Shown here one piece after another: positions 1-7,015 of a stretch of DNA of 64,000 nt. This DNA comes from Streptomyces sp. NBC_00376 (lineage in GTDB: Bacteria > Actinomycetota > Actinomycetes > Streptomycetales > Streptomycetaceae), in contig NZ_CP107961.1 of assembly GCF_036077095.1 (NCBI RefSeq), positions 372,001 to 436,000 on the forward strand, read 5' to 3'. The position numbers and the translations under genes were made by a program. The notes beneath the pieces are model-generated. The model was not told the DNA's origin, did not search any database, and saw only the letters and a list, made by a program, of their open reading frames with translations. Numbering within the stretch: the first letter of the stretch is position 1; every line of letters starts with the position of its first letter.

Positions 1-557
1 TCGTCGCCCAGGCCGGCCGCGGCGAGCAGCACACCCGCCTTGACGCGGGGGTCGGACATGTCCTCGCCGGGTACGGCGTCGGAGTCCAGGACGCGCGCGC
101 CCAGCAGCGTGCTCGCCGTCTGGGCTCCCCAGGAGTGGCCCGCCACGGCTATGCGGTCGCGGTCGAGCCGCCCGGCGAGACCCGGCACGGAGGCTTCCAG
201 GATGTCGAGCCGGTCCAGCACGCGCTTGAGGTCGTCGATACGGAAGCGCCAGATCCGCGGCGTACGGGGATCCTCGGCGGGGATTCCGAGCGTCCTGGAG
301 TCGAGGTGGGTGGGCTGCAGGACCACGAAGCCATGGGCGGCCCAGAAGTCGGCCAGCGGGGCATAGCCGTTCATCGACCAGCCGAAGCCGTGCGAGAAGA
401 CGATGACGGGCAGATCGCTGCCGGTCGCGGGGGCGGACACGCGGACCTGGAGGTCCTCGCCGCGGTCCGGGGCGGACAGGACCACCGGCTTCGCGGACAT
501 CACCAGGGTGGGCGCGCCCGCGGTCCGCTGTGCGTTCGTGGGGTTCGAGTCGGACAT
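1..557 (-). CDS. alpha/beta hydrolase, 3' end outside window
   Basis: The open frame starts at the ATG at 557 and runs off the left edge, giving about 185 residues. The segment VIVFSHGFGW is a typical oxyanion-region strand and turn, and GHSWGA is the nucleophile elbow with the catalytic Ser. The acid and His of the triad would lie beyond the edge. The pattern resembles cytosolic dienelactone-hydrolase or PAF-acetylhydrolase-like esterases; the substrate cannot be told. There is no signal peptide. It is divergent from a broken TetR gene with a pentamer repeat in the shared promoter, so that TetR was probably its local regulator. Confidence 0.8.
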   Translation of the reverse strand, partial: MSDSNPTNAQRTAGAPTLVMSAKPVVLSAPDRGEDLQVRVSAPATGSDLPVIVFSHGFGWSMNGYAPLADFWAAHGFVVLQPTHLDSRTLGIPAEDPRTPRIWRFRIDDLKRVLDRLDILEASVPGLAGRLDRDRIAVAGHSWGAQTASTLLGARVLDSDAVPGEDMSDPRVKAGVLLAAAGLGD

Positions 558-590
558 GGAAGTGCCTTCCGTTCGGTGCTTCCATGTCTT

Positions 591-630
591 GGTGCGGTGC
601 GGTGCGGTGCGGTGCGGTGCGGTGCGGTGA
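591..630. repeat. tandem pentamer GGTGC, seven perfect units
   Basis: Seven perfect GGTGC units occupy 591-625, and a diverged eighth unit (GGTGA) follows. They lie between the hydrolase start (557) and the TetR start (643). Such a run can slip during replication and change promoter spacing; that consequence is inference. Confidence 0.9.
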
Positions 631-642
631 GGCAGGCGGTCG

Positions 643-1267
643 GTGGCGCTGCAGGCCGGGCCGGGCGGGGAGCGAGGAGCGATTCTCGCGGGAAGTTCGG
701 CCAGGTCCAAGCGCAAGGACGCCCGGCGCAACCAACAGGCCCTGCTGGACGCGGCCGCGGCGGTCTTCGTCACCTCGGGCGTGGAGGCGCCGGTACGCGA
801 CATCGCGGCCGAGGCCGGGGTCGGCGTGGGCACGATCTACCGTCACTTCCCCACCCGGGCGGACCTCGTCATCGCCGTATACCGCCACCAGGTCGACGCC
901 TGCGCCGAGGCCGGCCCGGCCCTGCTGTCGACCAGCCCACCGCCCCATGCCGCCCTGGAGCGGTGGGTCGATCTCTTCGTCGACTTCCTGGTCACCAAGC
1001 ACGGCCTGGCCGCCGCGACGTAGGGGGCGGCACCGGCTTCGAGGCGCTGCACACCTACTTCCTCGACCGTCTCCTGCCGGTGTGCGCCCAACTCCTCGAC
1101 ACAGCCGTCGCCTCCGGCGAGATCCGCTCCGGCCTCGCCCCGACCTCGATGCCTACCAACTCATGCGCGGCATCGGAAACCTCTGCATCGGCGCCGACGG
1201 CGACCCCCGCTACGACGCACGCCGACTGGTCGCACTCCTCGTCGCAGGACTCCGTCAGCCGCGCTGA
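643..1267 (+). pseudogene. TetR-family regulator with two frameshifts
   Basis: A GTG at 643 opens a TetR protein whose helix-turn-helix is clear (VRDIAAEAGVGVGTIYRHF), but the frame hits TAG at 1021. The ligand domain then continues in a second frame (GFEALHTYFLDRLLPVCAQL, about 1033-1095) and, after a second shift in a C-rich run near 1137, in a third frame (DLDAYQLMRGIGNLCIGADG) to the stop at 1265-1267. Joining the pieces restores a normal TetR length of about 200 residues. It is either a recent pseudogene or two sequencing errors in GC-rich runs. It probably controlled the divergent hydrolase. Confidence 0.75.
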
Positions 1268-1305
1268 CGGTTCTGACGGACTGCCGGGGCGGTTGGCCGG
1301 GGTGT

Positions 1306-1959
1306 TCAGGCCACGGCGTAGTCGGCGAGGGCCGGTTCGAGCATGTCGAAGGCGTTGGTCGCCTCCGTGGTGATGGTTCCGGCGATCTCTTCGTCGGGAT
1401 GTTCGGCCAGGGTGAGGTCCTGGATGCGTTGGAACAGAATGCGGTGGACGGTGCCGAGCAGCCCGGCGGCGGTCTGGACGGTGATGTCGTCCGACGGTGC
1501 GCCCACGGCTGCGGCGAGAGTCTGGGCCAGGGCGCGTTCACGCTGGTCGTGCAGGCCGCGCAGGCAGGCCGAGAGAGTGGGGCTGTCGGCGATCATGCGG
1601 GCGAAGGCGGGCCCGGAGAATCCGGAGACCGGATCTGCGGCTGCTGCGGCGTCGGTGAAGGCGCGGCGCAGTGCCGCCAGGGCGGATTCGCCGGGCCGTC
1701 GAGCGGCCACCGTGTGCGCCAGGGAAGCGATGAACGCGTCCTGGTGGTCCAGGGCCAGGTCCTCCTTGCGCGGGAAGTAGTTGGTCACCGTCTTCTTGGC
1801 GACCCGCGCGGCGGCGGCGATCTCGGCGATGGTCGTCTGCTCGAAGCCCTGGGCGATGAACAACCGGGTGGCGTGGTCGGAGATGAGTTGCCGGGTCTCC
1901 TGTTTTTTGGATTCCCGCAGGCCGGCGGGTTGCGCGGGCGATGTGGTGTCAGTAGCCAT
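1306..1959 (-). CDS. TetR-family transcriptional regulator
   Basis: The protein has 217 residues. The N-terminal DNA-binding domain (about 20-65) contains TTIAEIAAAARVAKKTVTNY followed by FPRKEDL, a standard TetR helix-turn-helix. The C-terminal ligand domain is helical and not assignable to a ligand class. It is divergent from the small ORF and VOC protein at 2049-2773. The AT-rich intergenic region has a strong promoter and two similar imperfect inverted repeats, so autoregulation and control of the VOC gene are likely. Confidence 0.88.
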   Translation of the reverse strand: MATDTTSPAQPAGLRESKKQETRQLISDHATRLFIAQGFEQTTIAEIAAAARVAKKTVTNYFPRKEDLALDHQDAFIASLAHTVAARRPGESALAALRRAFTDAAAAADPVSGFSGPAFARMIADSPTLSACLRGLHDQRERALAQTLAAAVGAPSDDITVQTAAGLLGTVHRILFQRIQDLTLAEHPDEEIAGTITTEATNAFDMLEPALADYAVA

Positions 1960-1968
1960 GAAGCAATC

Positions 1969-1984
1969 TTACCCTCGTAGTATT
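1969..1984. promoter_or_regulatory. putative TetR operator 1
   Basis: TTACCCTCGTAGTATT has partial dyad symmetry (TTAC, seven bases, GTA) and lies just upstream of the TetR start. It resembles the site at 2019-2034 (11 of 16 identical) exactly 50 bp away. Assignment to the TetR encoded at 1306-1959 is inference. Confidence 0.4.
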
Positions 1985-1990
1985 TTTATG

Positions 1991-2019
1991 TTGACACTCG
2001 TGAGTACCGTGGCTAAATT
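1991..2019 (+). promoter_or_regulatory. consensus-like promoter for the VOC operon
   Basis: TTGACA at 1991-1996 and TAAATT at 2014-2019 are separated by 17 bp, close to the principal sigma factor consensus. The spacer contains the palindrome ACTCGTGAGT. It points toward the small ORF at 2049 and the VOC gene. Confidence 0.7.
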
Positions 2020-2034
2020 TACCTCCGTCGTAAA
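2019..2034. promoter_or_regulatory. putative TetR operator 2
   Basis: TTACCTCCGTCGTAAA: TTTAC at 2018-2022 pairs with GTAAA at 2030-2034 around seven bases. It overlaps the -10 and start region of the rightward promoter, so a bound repressor would block transcription. It pairs with the similar site at 1969. Confidence 0.45.
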
Positions 2035-2048
2035 GTTCTGATGATGGA

Positions 2049-2276
2049 ATGAAGAGGGGAGTCCATGCCCGAACCAACCGCACCGCGACCACCACCCCCG
2101 CCCTCGACATCGCTGTGGACCTCGGCGAGTTCCTGACCGGGCGCGACGACCACAGCCCCGTACCGAGCCCAGCGCCGCGTCGCCGTGACGGGCGGCTGCT
2201 CGCCCGGATGGCCGCCGCCCGCGCCCGGCGCAACACCCCGTCCACGCGCAACCTGCCGCGCCGTGGCGGCTACTGA
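2049..2276 (+). CDS. small hypothetical protein, 75 aa
   Basis: An Arg-rich open frame with GC-biased third positions follows the promoter at 1991. Its middle (ALDIAVDLGEFLTGRDD) is acidic and its end basic. The best ribosome site, GAGGGGAG, precedes a different ATG at 2065, whose frame gives only 23 codons (MPEPTAPRPPPPP, stop at 2136) before the longer frame takes over. A frameshift in the C-rich stretch near 2090 could reconcile the two. I recognise no family. Confidence 0.4.
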   Translation: MKRGVHARTNRTATTTPALDIAVDLGEFLTGRDDHSPVPSPAPRRRDGRLLARMAAARARRNTPSTRNLPRRGGY

Positions 2277-2374
2277 TCCACACCCGCACCCGCACCCGTA
2301 CGGACGACCACGCCCGGCCGCCGCGCCGACCAGCGGCGGCGACAGGATCCCCGAACTCCATGAGGAGAACCGCC

Positions 2375-2773
2375 TTGCAGATCACCGCGTCCACCGTCTC
2401 GCTCACCGTCGACGACGTCGCCGCGTCCCAACGGTTCTTCACCACCCACCTCGGCTACGCCGAGCAGGCCGCCGCCGACGGATTCGTCTCCCTTTCGCGT
2501 GACGACGCCGCAGCGGACGTCGTCCTCCTCGCCCGCGGGATCGAGGTGCTGCCGGCCGACCAGCGCGACCAGCGTGTCTCCGGCCTGATCCTCGCCTTCA
2601 CCGTCACCGGCATCGAGGCCGAGGAGAAGCGGCTGCGCACCGAGGGCGTCGAGATCACCATGCCGCTGCGCGAGGAGCCCTGGGGCGAACGCCTCTTCCA
2701 GATCACCGACCCCAACGGCGTGATCGTCCAGTTCGTCGAGTGGGTCGCCCCGTCCGGACCCGAGAACGCCTGA
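2375..2773 (+). CDS. VOC-family (glyoxalase-like) protein
   Basis: The start is taken as TTG at 2375 because AGGAG at 2363-2367 sits 7 nt upstream; an in-frame ATG at 2360 lies before that site. The 132-residue product has one glyoxalase-fold unit: VSLTVDDVAASQRFFTTHLG at the N-terminus and a typical end, LFQITDPNGVIVQFVEW. VOC proteins are metal-dependent lyases, dioxygenases or drug-binding proteins, and sequence alone does not separate these here. It is probably controlled by the divergent TetR. Confidence 0.85.
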   Translation: MQITASTVSLTVDDVAASQRFFTTHLGYAEQAAADGFVSLSRDDAAADVVLLARGIEVLPADQRDQRVSGLILAFTVTGIEAEEKRLRTEGVEITMPLREEPWGERLFQITDPNGVIVQFVEWVAPSGPENA

Positions 2774-3361
2774 CAGCCCCATGCAGTCGACGGAGTCGAG
2801 GCGGACGCGGGCGAGGCCGGGGCGGAAGGACGACTCGTAGGTTGCTCATGACGCCGAGCTGGGCGGCGTGGGCGAACTCCGGGGCGGTGGAGCCGGGTTC
2901 GGGCAGACGGGACAGGTGGTGGCCGGCCCGGGCGAAGCGCTCCTCGGAGGTGGAGCCGCCCGGCACGGGGAGGTCGCCGCCGAAGCCCTGGAACCGGCTC
3001 AGCCGAGTGCGAGGACGAGACGGCGTTCGTCCTCGGTGAGCAGTCCGGGGTCCTCGCGGGGCACCGGCCCCCGTGAACAGGGCAGACCCTTGCCGGAGCC
3101 GTACGCGGAATCCGCCCGGTACGGAACGAGATCCGCCGGCGACCGCTCGGGCCCGTTGCCGCGATCGTCCCGTGGAACTTTCCCCACCGGTCCTCGCCGA
3201 ACAACTGCACGAGCGCGGCAGGCGGTCGAGGTGCAGGCGTACCCGATCCTCACTGGTCGCTCCGTGCGGTTCGCCTCTGTGCTCGCGCGAGACCGGCGCG
3301 TGCGAGGATCGTGGCGTGAAGCGGCCGCGCGGGTGCCGAACTTTCCCGGAAGTGGAGTCAG
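2774..3361. other. gene-poor region with decayed minus-strand coding
   Basis: No intact gene is visible. On the minus strand the stretch around 2830-2966 reads TSEERFARAGHHLSRLPEPG and then PEFAHAAQLGVMSNLR. A separate frame ends LLTEDERRLVLALG near 3000. These look like remnants of one minus-strand gene broken by shifts, but I cannot name the family. 3060-3361 shows nothing convincing. Confidence 0.35.
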
Positions 3362-3829
3362 GTGAAGGACGACGAGATACGCGCGAGCTTCGACGGCCGT
3401 GCCCGCGTCAAGCTGCTTCCTGACCGTGACACCGCCTCGAATCGGCGCCGGATCGAGGAGATCGCCCACGCGCTCGGTTACCGACTGCTCGCAACCGAGA
3501 AGATCAGTCAGTTCGGTATCCGGCTCGTCTACGAACGCGACGATGCCCCGATCGCACGCCGTCGCGCCGAGCTGACCATTGCCAGGCTGCGCGTGGGTGG
3601 CCCGCTGCTGCCGGCGGTGGAGCCGCCTCCGCCTCCGCCACCAAGCCCGCCGCCCCCGGCCCCGTCGCAGGCCCGGCCCCGGCAGTCCAGCCATCCTCGG
3701 TGGGGGGCGCCGCCACCGCCACCGCCACCACCGCCCGCCACCGAGGCTCCAGCCCGACCGCGGTTCCCGCCCCCGCCACCGGGCCCACCGCCTCCGCCAC
3801 CCCCACCACCCATCGCCCCAACCCCTTGA
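3362..3829 (+). CDS. hypothetical protein with poly-proline tail
   Basis: GTG at 3362 opens 155 codons. Residues 1-80 are charged and look folded (ASNRRRIEEIAHALGYRLLA, then FGIRLVYERD). Residues 85-155 are a low-complexity proline tail with runs of up to nine prolines broken by Ala, Ser, Arg and Gln. The tail runs into a transposase fragment at 3835, so the natural C-terminus may have been lost or the tail may come from slippage of CCN repeats. I recognise no family. Confidence 0.5.
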   Translation: MKDDEIRASFDGRARVKLLPDRDTASNRRRIEEIAHALGYRLLATEKISQFGIRLVYERDDAPIARRRAELTIARLRVGGPLLPAVEPPPPPPPSPPPPAPSQARPRQSSHPRWGAPPPPPPPPPATEAPARPRFPPPPPGPPPPPPPPPIAPTP

Positions 3830-3834
3830 CGGCG

Positions 3835-3894
3835 TTCGCCGGTGCCCGGGGCGTGGCCACCAGGCATGACGAGCTCGCCACCCGCTACGAAGCG
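3835..3894 (+). pseudogene. transposase C-terminal fragment (IS5-like)
   Basis: In the frame beginning before 3835 the segment RGVATRHDELATRYEA matches the conserved C-terminal pattern of IS5-group transposases (compare [14 protein letters not shown] in the element at 62307-63182). Only about 20 codons remain, with no insertion sequence around them. It sits at the break point between the proline-tail gene and a broken regulator. Confidence 0.5.
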
Positions 3895-3904
3895 CACGGG
3901 TCCG

Positions 3905-4166
3905 CAGGACCTGGATCTCGTCGGCATCCAGGTAGCGGCCCACCGTGTGTGCGCACTCCGGGCTGGTGCCCCCGATCGCCCGCAGCGCGTCGAGCAGATC
4001 TGTGACCGTCGGGCCCCGCTCGTCCGACAGTTCGTCGCCGAGTCGCGCGAGCCGCTGCCGTAGGACGCCGAGCGCGGCGGTGGTTCCCTCCATGCAGGCC
4101 AAGTGGTCCCGGACCAGGCGCGCCTGCCTCGACCCCGGCGTCGAGGCAGGTGGCAATGGTGTCCGG
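3905..4166 (-). pseudogene. regulator C-terminal remnant, probably MerR-like
   Basis: On the minus strand a helical, well-biased segment reads GTTAALGVLRQRLARLGDEL and TVTDLLDALRAIGGTSPECA, ending LDADEIQVLRTRA. This resembles the coiled-coil C-terminal half of MerR-family activators. No DNA-binding half is present: the frame degrades on both sides, and the IS5-like fragment abuts its 3' end. The MerR assignment is tentative. Confidence 0.4.
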
Positions 4167-4199
4167 GCCCTGCCCCGAACTGCGCAGTGCACAGGCGCG

Positions 4200-4583
4200 T
4201 CAGGCCACCGTCCCGGCGACTCCGGTGCGGCCGTCCGGGACGCCGACGATCGTGACAATGACCTGCTTGCGCACGGCCTCGCCGAGTACGCCGGCCAGCG
4301 CGTCGGTGGTGGCGGCGACCAGACGGGCGGGAGCGTCAGGGATCTCGGGTACGTGATATGCGGCCTCGCGCATGCTGAGGGTGACGAGAGGCGCATCATC
4401 GTCGGTCGGGTTGCCGCCGATGCCCCGACGGTGCTGCGGGATGCCGATCAGATCAACTCCGACGAGGCGGCGGAACTCCGCGCCGTAGACGGAGCCGACC
4501 GCGTCGGTCAGGGCGCTGATCAGCTTCGGTTCCACCGTCCCGTCGAGGGCTTCCTCGCGGATGTGCACGCTGAAGTGCGGCAT
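4200..4583 (-). CDS. tautomerase-superfamily protein (4-OT/MIF type)
   Basis: ATG at 4583 is followed directly by Pro (MPHFSVHIREEAL), the N-terminal catalytic proline that defines the tautomerase superfamily once Met is removed. The 127 residues hold two related beta-alpha-beta halves, the second ending KQVIVTIVGVPDG. That is the fused, double-length form rather than the 60-residue 4-OT monomer. Substrate is unknown. It is divergent from a MarR gene with two identical-armed operators between them. Confidence 0.8.
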   Translation of the reverse strand: MPHFSVHIREEALDGTVEPKLISALTDAVGSVYGAEFRRLVGVDLIGIPQHRRGIGGNPTDDDAPLVTLSMREAAYHVPEIPDAPARLVAATTDALAGVLGEAVRKQVIVTIVGVPDGRTGVAGTVA

Positions 4584-4626
4584 GGCAGCAACTCCGTTCA
4601 GGTCGTTTGTACGATGAGGGGAGCTC

Positions 4627-4642
4627 GCTTTGCAGACAAAGC
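4627..4642. promoter_or_regulatory. MarR operator 1
   Basis: GCTTTGCAGACAAAGC has perfect 6-bp arms around a 4-bp centre. It lies between the tautomerase and MarR starts and shares CTTTG-N4-CAAAG with the site at 4650. Confidence 0.65.
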
Positions 4643-4649
4643 AAAATAT

Positions 4650-4663
4650 CTTTGATGGCAAAG
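4650..4663. promoter_or_regulatory. MarR operator 2
   Basis: CTTTGATGGCAAAG repeats the CTTTG-N4-CAAAG arrangement. Its centre is 22 bp from that of the first site, about two helical turns, so two dimers could bind one face of the DNA. It lies 21 bp before the MarR start. Confidence 0.65.
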
Positions 4664-4684
4664 GTAAACGGGGAGAGGTGTGCG

Positions 4685-5173
4685 ATGTCAAGGCCCAGGA
4701 CGCACGACGCTGCAGAAGGCGGCGGGAACGAGGTCGATGACGCCGTCCGGGCCCTGCTGCTGCTCATGCCTCGGATGGTGGGCAGAGTCAAGAAGATCCC
4801 TGTGCCCGAGGCGCTGCAGTCCTTCGCGCTGGCGCCGCGCCACCTCTCCCTGCTCTCCTACCTGCTCTTCGACGGGCCGATGACCGTGAACGAACTGGCG
4901 GCCCGGCTGCAGGTCGCGCCGACGACGGTGAGCCTGCTGGTCGGCGACCTGAGCCGGAAGGGAATCCTGGAACGCCGTGAGGACGAGGCGGACCGACGTC
5001 GTCGGATCATTGGCATCGCGGCCGACCAGCAGCCCGCGATCACTGCCTGGCTCGCCCCGGGTGCGGCTGCGTGGCGCAAGGCGTTGGCCCCGCTGACACC
5101 GGATCAGCGACAGCTGTTCGTCGACACACTGCTCGCGTACGAAGCCGCGGTCGGCGGTGCGGAACAAGGCTGA
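4685..5173 (+). CDS. MarR-family transcriptional regulator
   Basis: ATG at 4685 follows GGGAGAGG and gives 162 residues. The winged helix is clear: MTVNELAARLQVAPTTVSLL then GILERREDEADRRRR, the DxRxR wing typical of MarR. Flanking helices would form the dimer interface. It is divergent from the tautomerase gene, with two CTTTG-N4-CAAAG operators in the shared promoter. It probably represses both genes in response to an aromatic or oxidant ligand; the ligand is inference. Confidence 0.88.
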   Translation: MSRPRTHDAAEGGGNEVDDAVRALLLLMPRMVGRVKKIPVPEALQSFALAPRHLSLLSYLLFDGPMTVNELAARLQVAPTTVSLLVGDLSRKGILERREDEADRRRRIIGIAADQQPAITAWLAPGAAAWRKALAPLTPDQRQLFVDTLLAYEAAVGGAEQG

Positions 5174-5207
5174 GCCGGGCGCACGCCCTGCGGGCCCGCA
5201 GACGGTC

Positions 5208-5360
5208 ATGAACGCCCGCCACGACGCACGCGAATACGAACGCCTTCCGCAGCACTCCGAAGCCCACCTGAACTGGGCACTCATCATCCTCATGGCCAGG
5301 CGACCGACTCGCAAGAAGCCCGCCCCGGGCTGGGCGAAGAAGCCGAAGCCCGCCCGCTGA
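5208..5360 (+). pseudogene. transposase C-terminal remnant (IS5/IS402-like)
   Basis: The frame ends with REYERLPQHSEAHLNWALII and a basic tail. That is the typical end of IS5-group transposases (xRDYERLPxxSEAxxxWAxxxLMxRRL). The catalytic DDE portion is absent, so only the last 50 codons survive. It is one of several element fragments in the window. Confidence 0.6.
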
Positions 5361-5410
5361 CCCAGCGGGACCGAGTTCGCTGCTTCCGCTGACCTGTCGG
5401 CTCCCGCAGT

Positions 5411-6781
5411 GTGATGATCGAACCCGTGAGCAGCAAGGGGACCAGGCCAGCCGGACGCAGTACGTGGATCGAGATAACGGCGGCAGCGCTCCCGCTGTAC
5501 CTGACAATGATCGCCGCCTCAGCCGGCGCTCTGGTCGACACCGCGCTGCTCGGCAACCACGCCACCGCCACCCTCGCGGCCTTCGCCATCGCCATGGCCG
5601 TGTTCAGCCCCGCTACCGCCACAGTGGCGGGCGCGCTGCGTGGCGTGATGCCGTTCATCACACCGAGCAAGGAGGATCCCGACCGTCTCCTGCCCGTGGT
5701 GCGCAGCGGAACGTGGCTTGCAATCACCGTCGGCGCCATCGCAGCGGCGGCGGTCGCGTCCGTTCCTCTGATCGGCCGAGCGGCCGGGGTTCCCCGTGCC
5801 ACTCTCGACCAGCTGGGGATCTTTCCACTCCTGCTGGCCGGCAGCGTGCTCGCCATCGCGGTCGGCTCGTCAGCCACGTCCGTCCTGGTGGCACTTGGCC
5901 ACTCGAAGTCGGTGATGCGGGCCGGACTGCTCGGCACCGCCGCATCCACCACGCTGTCCGTACTCCTCGTGGGCGGTCCCGGCCCGCTGCCGAGCTACGG
6001 CCTGACCGGGGCAGGCATCGCCATGCTCGCCTCCAGCGTGATCAGCACCTGCGTCAACCACGTGGCCATCCGCCGCTCTACCGTGCTCAGAGGCCGCTCC
6101 TTGTATCCGGGCCGGCTCAATGTGAAGCAGGTCTGGACCTTGGGCACCGTGGGGATTCCGCTGGCCGGCACAGTACTCGTCAAGTTCGCCGTCCTGGGCG
6201 TATTGACCTTCGCGGCGGCCAGGATCGGGACGGACAGTGCCGCAGTGCACAGCGTCGGCATCTCCCTGGTCAACCTCATCTTCACAGCTGCGGTGGCAGT
6301 CGGTCAGGCCACCATCCCTCTGATCTCCGCCTACGCAACGAAGCGCGACAGCGGGCGTATCCGGCGCAGCGTTCGGGCGGGAACGGGGCTGGCACTGAGC
6401 GTCGTGGGGTTCATCGGGGCGATGGTGATCCTCCTCAGTTCCTGGGTCGTTCCGCTGTTCACCCAGGATGTCGATGTGCGGCCACAGATCACAGGTCTTC
6501 TGCCACTGGTGCTGGCCGTGGTCGTCACCGACGCGCTGCAGGCGGTCGTCGGATTCGGCCTCATCGGCCTCAAGCGCACCGTGCCGAGTTTCGTGTCGAC
6601 CTTCATTTGCTACGGAGTCCTGGCCGCCATCGCCGCTCCGGTAGCCACAACCGGAGGGCTTGCCGCCCTGTGGACGGCGCTCGCCCTGGCCAATCTCTTC
6701 CAGGCAGTGAGCAAGGCCTACTCCTTTTACCGACACAGCACATTCACCGACACCCGCGCATACGCGCCAACCGTCACGTGA
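5411..6781 (+). CDS. MATE-family efflux transporter
   Basis: GTG at 5411 or the next codon, ATG at 5414, opens 456 residues with about twelve hydrophobic segments in two halves. The first half begins ALPLYLTMIAASAGALVDTA and contains LLGNHATATLAA; the TALLG-type motif and short loops match MATE (MOP superfamily) exporters. These expel cationic drugs or metabolites by Na+ or H+ antiport at the membrane. No regulator adjoins it, and it ends at a hairpin shared with the convergent gene at 7016. Confidence 0.8.
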   Translation: MMIEPVSSKGTRPAGRSTWIEITAAALPLYLTMIAASAGALVDTALLGNHATATLAAFAIAMAVFSPATATVAGALRGVMPFITPSKEDPDRLLPVVRSGTWLAITVGAIAAAAVASVPLIGRAAGVPRATLDQLGIFPLLLAGSVLAIAVGSSATSVLVALGHSKSVMRAGLLGTAASTTLSVLLVGGPGPLPSYGLTGAGIAMLASSVISTCVNHVAIRRSTVLRGRSLYPGRLNVKQVWTLGTVGIPLAGTVLVKFAVLGVLTFAAARIGTDSAAVHSVGISLVNLIFTAAVAVGQATIPLISAYATKRDSGRIRRSVRAGTGLALSVVGFIGAMVILLSSWVVPLFTQDVDVRPQITGLLPLVLAVVVTDALQAVVGFGLIGLKRTVPSFVSTFICYGVLAAIAAPVATTGGLAALWTALALANLFQAVSKAYSFYRHSTFTDTRAYAPTVT

Positions 6782-6900
6782 GAGAAGCGCCGGCCCGCAC
6801 AGCCCTCCGTCCTCGACAGCAGTTGACGACCCCGCGGCGACGAACGCGCGGCATCTTGGCATGTTCAGGTACGTCCACTGAGTGATGGGCTTCGCGGGTT

Positions 6901-6927
6901 CGCCCCGCGGGCGGGCTCCGCGGGGCG
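6901..6927. terminator. hairpin between convergent genes
   Basis: CGCCCCGCGG and CCGCGGGGCG are perfect 10-bp arms around 7 nt. They lie between the ends of the MATE gene (6781) and the minus-strand gene ending at 7016. There is no T-run, as is common in actinobacteria. It could serve both directions. Confidence 0.6.
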
Positions 6928-6954
6928 CCGAGGCGGTACAGACAATGGGTACAT

Positions 6955-6996
6955 GCGACCGGGGACAGCAGGCGACCGGGACAGCAGGCGACCGGG
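6955..6996. repeat. short direct repeat, unit about 16 bp
   Basis: Two copies of GCGACCGGGACAGCAG (the first with one extra G) are followed by a partial third, GCGACCGGG. It is non-coding and next to the terminator hairpin. No function is evident. Confidence 0.75.
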
Positions 6997-7015
6997 TCCG
7001 CCGACGGCATGCGCC

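Noticed and set aside
135..1373. Long plus-strand frame of 412 codons
   Set aside because: It is the antisense of the hydrolase plus an alternative frame of the TetR; only its segment near 1033-1140 is real TetR coding after a frameshift.
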